Shown piece by piece: positions 33,509 through 35,450 of a stretch of DNA of 35,450 nucleotides. How positions within the stretch are numbered: position 1 is the first letter of the stretch; the number at the start of each line of letters is the position of its first letter. The notes below the pieces were generated by a model, which did not search any database, was not told where the DNA came from, and saw only the letters and a list, made by a program, of their open reading frames with translations. Source of the stretch: an uncultured Elusimicrobium sp. (lineage in GTDB: Bacteria > Elusimicrobiota > Elusimicrobia > Elusimicrobiales > Elusimicrobiaceae); contig CACYBL010000104.1 in assembly GCA_902772695.1 (NCBI GenBank), forward strand, positions 1-35,450, read 5' to 3'. Both the position numbers and the translations under genes were made by a program.

Positions 33509-34573
33509 TTATTCTTTCGCCCCGGCTTGAATGAGCAATTGTTTGATTTCCTGAGTTTTGGCTACGCTCAGGGCGGTTTGTCCCATAGCGTTAGTTTGGT
33601 TTACATCAGCATTTGCTGCAATAAGGAGCTTTACTATTTCAATATGCCCGGCAGCGCTTGCTTGCATCAACGAGCTTGTATTATTGGCCTGAGGAACAAA
33701 AGTAACTTGCTCTCCCTTATATTGTCCTTCGTGAGCTATTCCAATATTGCTACTTGCATTCGCATTTGCTCCTGCAGTTAAGAGTATATTTACAATATCC
33801 GTATAACCAGATTTGCTAGCCGCCAGTAACGCATTCCACCCAGTTTGTGGATGAGAGATGTTAACATCTGCTCCAGATTCAACAAGTGCTCGTACCGCAT
33901 CCGTTTGTCCATATTTACTCGCTTCTGCTACAGCAGGCAATCCGCCTCTGGTAGCGTTAACATCAGCTCCCCCGGCAATAAGCATCTTTATGATTTCTGG
34001 ATTTCCTTTATAACTTGCTACCGAAACGGCCGTTTCCCCACTTTCAGTTGTAACATTGGGGGTTGCCCCAGCGGTAAGCAAAATCTTGACAACTTCTGGA
34101 TTTCCCCCACTACTTGCGCTCATCAACACGCTCCAGCCATCGTACGTGACAGCGTTAACATTGGCACTAGCTGCAATTAAATCTTCTACTATATCTACAA
34201 ACCCTTTGTAGCTGGCTAACATTAAAGCCGTTCCTCCTCCTTTTGAAACAGCATTGGTATCAGCGCCAGCTTTTAATAAAGTGCGAACAATTGCCGCATT
34301 TCCGACCATACTTGCAGCCATCAAAGGGGTAATCCCACCATACGAATAATAAAAACCGAATTTTGCATTTTTCGGTATGTTTTTGCTTATTAAGCAATTA
34401 TCCAAATAATCAGTGGTATTTACGTTGTTTCCTCGAGCAATTAGTTCCTCAACAACATCTAATTGTCCTTTTACACTGGCTTGGATCAAATTTGATTGAT
34501 GTATTTTAACACAACCCGCTATTAACGATATTCCTAATAATGCAAACAAAAAGCATCTGTGTAAATTACGCAT
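33509..34573 (-). CDS. Ankyrin-repeat lipoprotein
   Basis: This 354-residue protein has a lipoprotein signal (LIAGC, Cys21), then about nine ankyrin repeats. Recurrent units are TPLMAASMVGNAAIVRTLLKAG, TALMLASYKGFVDIVEDLI, NALLAASKSGYTDIVNILL and TALSVAKTQEIKQLLI-like, with the usual ADVN/ATPN turns (six or more). Two insertions break the regular 33-residue spacing: one of ~20 residues within repeat 1 (CLISKNIPKNAKFGFYYSYG) and one between repeats 7 and 8 (IAHEGQYKGEQVTFVPQ). It is probably a membrane-anchored periplasmic binding or immunity protein. GGGAG lies before ATG 34573. Confidence 0.9.
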   Translation of the reverse strand: MRNLHRCFLFALLGISLIAGCVKIHQSNLIQASVKGQLDVVEELIARGNNVNTTDYLDNCLISKNIPKNAKFGFYYSYGGITPLMAASMVGNAAIVRTLLKAGADTNAVSKGGGTALMLASYKGFVDIVEDLIAASANVNAVTYDGWSVLMSASSGGNPEVVKILLTAGATPNVTTESGETAVSVASYKGNPEIIKMLIAGGADVNATRGGLPAVAEASKYGQTDAVRALVESGADVNISHPQTGWNALLAASKSGYTDIVNILLTAGANANASSNIGIAHEGQYKGEQVTFVPQANNTSSLMQASAAGHIEIVKLLIAANADVNQTNAMGQTALSVAKTQEIKQLLIQAGAKE

Positions 34574-34600
34574 ATTCTTCTCCCAATAGGAATATATTTT

Positions 34601-34629
34601 ATTATAAAATATTTTCTTTTAATCCAGTT
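34601..34629 (-). promoter_or_regulatory. Promoter of ankyrin gene
   Basis: On the minus strand, AACTGG (complement of 34624-34629) and a perfect TATAAT (34601-34606) are 17 bases apart, ~28 bases before the start codon. The -35 box is poor, so confidence rests on the -10 box. Confidence 0.5.
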
Positions 34630-34740
34630 ATTTTACTGCATAAAGTTCACTGCGCTATTTGCGACATAAACTTTTTGGACCTTAAAAATTTTTATAGAAT
34701 ACAGATTTTTTCCGCGGGAAATTTGATTTTGTCGACGAGA

Positions 34741-34776
34741 AAAATTTAGGCCCCGCGTATGCGAGGCCCAAATTTT
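34741..34776. repeat. Long palindrome in a GC-rich intergenic patch
   Basis: Arms at 34741-34756 (AAAATTTAGGCCCCGC) and 34761-34776 are complementary at 14 of 16 positions around a 4-base loop. It opens a GC-rich patch running to ~34870, with no long open frame. It could be a bidirectional terminator between the ankyrin gene and an unseen transcript, or a repeat. The whole 34574-35024 interval otherwise holds the ankyrin promoter and one doubtful 38-codon frame. Confidence 0.55.
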
Positions 34777-34891
34777 ACTGCGCCCACCAGGACTTGCCTT
34801 CCGGTAAAATTCCTGACGAAATTTTCCTGCAGGCCGGGCTCGCGGTTTTTGCCTTTCGCGGCTTTCGCACGCTCAAACAAAAAAGTTTAAC

Positions 34892-35008
34892 ATGATTGAA
34901 GGGCGGGATTTAATCTCACTTTCTAAGCCCATGCTTGTACACAATGACTACTTGCAAAGAGATATAGAAATCGCCAATGGCAGAAATAAAGTAGAGCCTT
35001 TAATCTAG
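34892..35008 (+). CDS. Doubtful 38-residue ORF
   Basis: The frame MIEGRDLISLSKPMLVHNDY continues to an in-frame stop at 35006-35008. The composition is protein-like (mixed hydrophobic and charged), but there is no Shine-Dalgarno and no recognisable family. It may be a fragment of a decayed gene. Listed because it occupies an otherwise empty interval. Confidence 0.2.
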   Translation: MIEGRDLISLSKPMLVHNDYLQRDIEIANGRNKVEPLI

Positions 35009-35024
35009 GAATCATATAGCAGCG

Positions 35025-35414
35025 CTATTTGGTACTCATCAGGTAAACCATTATAAACGCCCACACTGTGCTTGCCAACCCCAAAAAACTTCCCACAGAA
35101 CGTACAACTATTAAACCCATTGTATAGGGAGATTTAAACCAAGGGTATAGGGCTATAGCAACAAATAGGCCTGCCCATAATGAACCCATAATTATCCCAA
35201 AGGCATTATCTCCTTTTATGTTTGCCAATACATTACCTACAAGTCCATTAACAAAGACTAATATAAAGGCAACAGTATACGTGGCAACATACATCCCCAG
35301 TACGGCAAAGATGTCCCCTGTTGCAAATGCCCAATTAAATAATCGATACCCCAAAAAAATTGTTCCTCCTAGGAGGCACGCTGATAAAAGACCTGCTATT
35401 GTATATGCCAACAT
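35025..35414 (-). CDS. Small four-helix integral membrane protein
   Basis: This 129-residue protein has four probable transmembrane helices (~5-27, ~34-58, ~72-92, ~103-126) and very short loops. Glycine and small residues are frequent in the helices (GLLSACLLGGTIFLGY, GSLWAGLFVAIALYP). No family is recognised. AAAGGA lies 11 bases before ATG 35414. Its promoter would lie outside the window. Coding status is likely from the strong hydrophobic periodicity. Confidence 0.7.
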   Translation of the reverse strand: MLAYTIAGLLSACLLGGTIFLGYRLFNWAFATGDIFAVLGMYVATYTVAFILVFVNGLVGNVLANIKGDNAFGIIMGSLWAGLFVAIALYPWFKSPYTMGLIVVRSVGSFLGLASTVWAFIMVYLMSTK

Positions 35415-35450
35415 AGTATTTTTATTCCTTTGACTCGCAGATTTTAAAAC

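Noticed and set aside
34675-34686. TTTTTGGACCTT as a third copy of the palindromic element
   Set aside because: Only half a core, no inverted partner, and not next to the ankyrin promoter's -35 box.
1-35450. CRISPR array, insertion sequence or prophage
   Set aside because: No regularly spaced direct repeats, transposase or phage structural genes were found on either strand.

Overview
The window looks like chromosome from a Gram-negative, gut-type member of the Elusimicrobiota (inference). The support is a PilE-like prepilin with very close similarity to the style I associate with that phylum, an outer-membrane set (LptD, Pal, CpoB, TolB), moderate GC, and GatB, which implies indirect Gln/Asn-tRNA synthesis. 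No phage, insertion sequence or CRISPR array is visible, and most genes sit in dense housekeeping operons.

Layout. Positions 1-848 hold the 3' end of an unrecognised gene. Positions 979-15718 are one long plus-strand run: tpiA, deoC, a large unusual DnaA/Hda-like AAA+ protein, two small lipoproteins (LPP20-like and FlgT-N-like), comM, dprA, topA, a Xer recombinase, a ROK sugar kinase and lptD. Several pairs overlap by ATGA. Three tandem RDD-family membrane proteins follow (15735-17894), closed by a strong hairpin terminator. On the minus strand come pal-cpoB-tolB (20512 to 17966) and gatB. A MurJ-type flippase (+) then faces a three-gene glycosyltransferase operon (-). The last third (26.8-35.4 kb) is looser accessory sequence: exported or lipoprotein genes of unknown function, an initiator tRNA, a type IV pilin, a peptide-binding lipoprotein with a C39-like peptidase, tRNA-Pro, a SUFU-domain protein, an ankyrin lipoprotein and a small membrane protein.

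How the genes fit together. ComM, DprA and the prepilin are parts expected of natural transformation; TopA and Xer serve chromosome topology and dimer resolution. LptD, Tol-Pal, MurJ and the glycosyltransferases build or hold the cell envelope.

Most notable. (1) A palindromic element around GGYCTTTGGACCTA abuts the -35 box in the same register at two promoters of secreted-protein genes, and at one of them also faces a divergent promoter. (2) The 911-residue DnaA/Hda-like protein has a long disordered linker, no DnaA domain IV, and an unassigned C-terminal domain; it is co-transcribed with two lipoproteins. (3) Several genes lack a Shine-Dalgarno sequence and have a -10 box 6-7 nt before the start codon, as expected of leaderless transcripts. 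(4) The initiator tRNA departs from the bacterial norm (C33, U1-A72, A29-U41).
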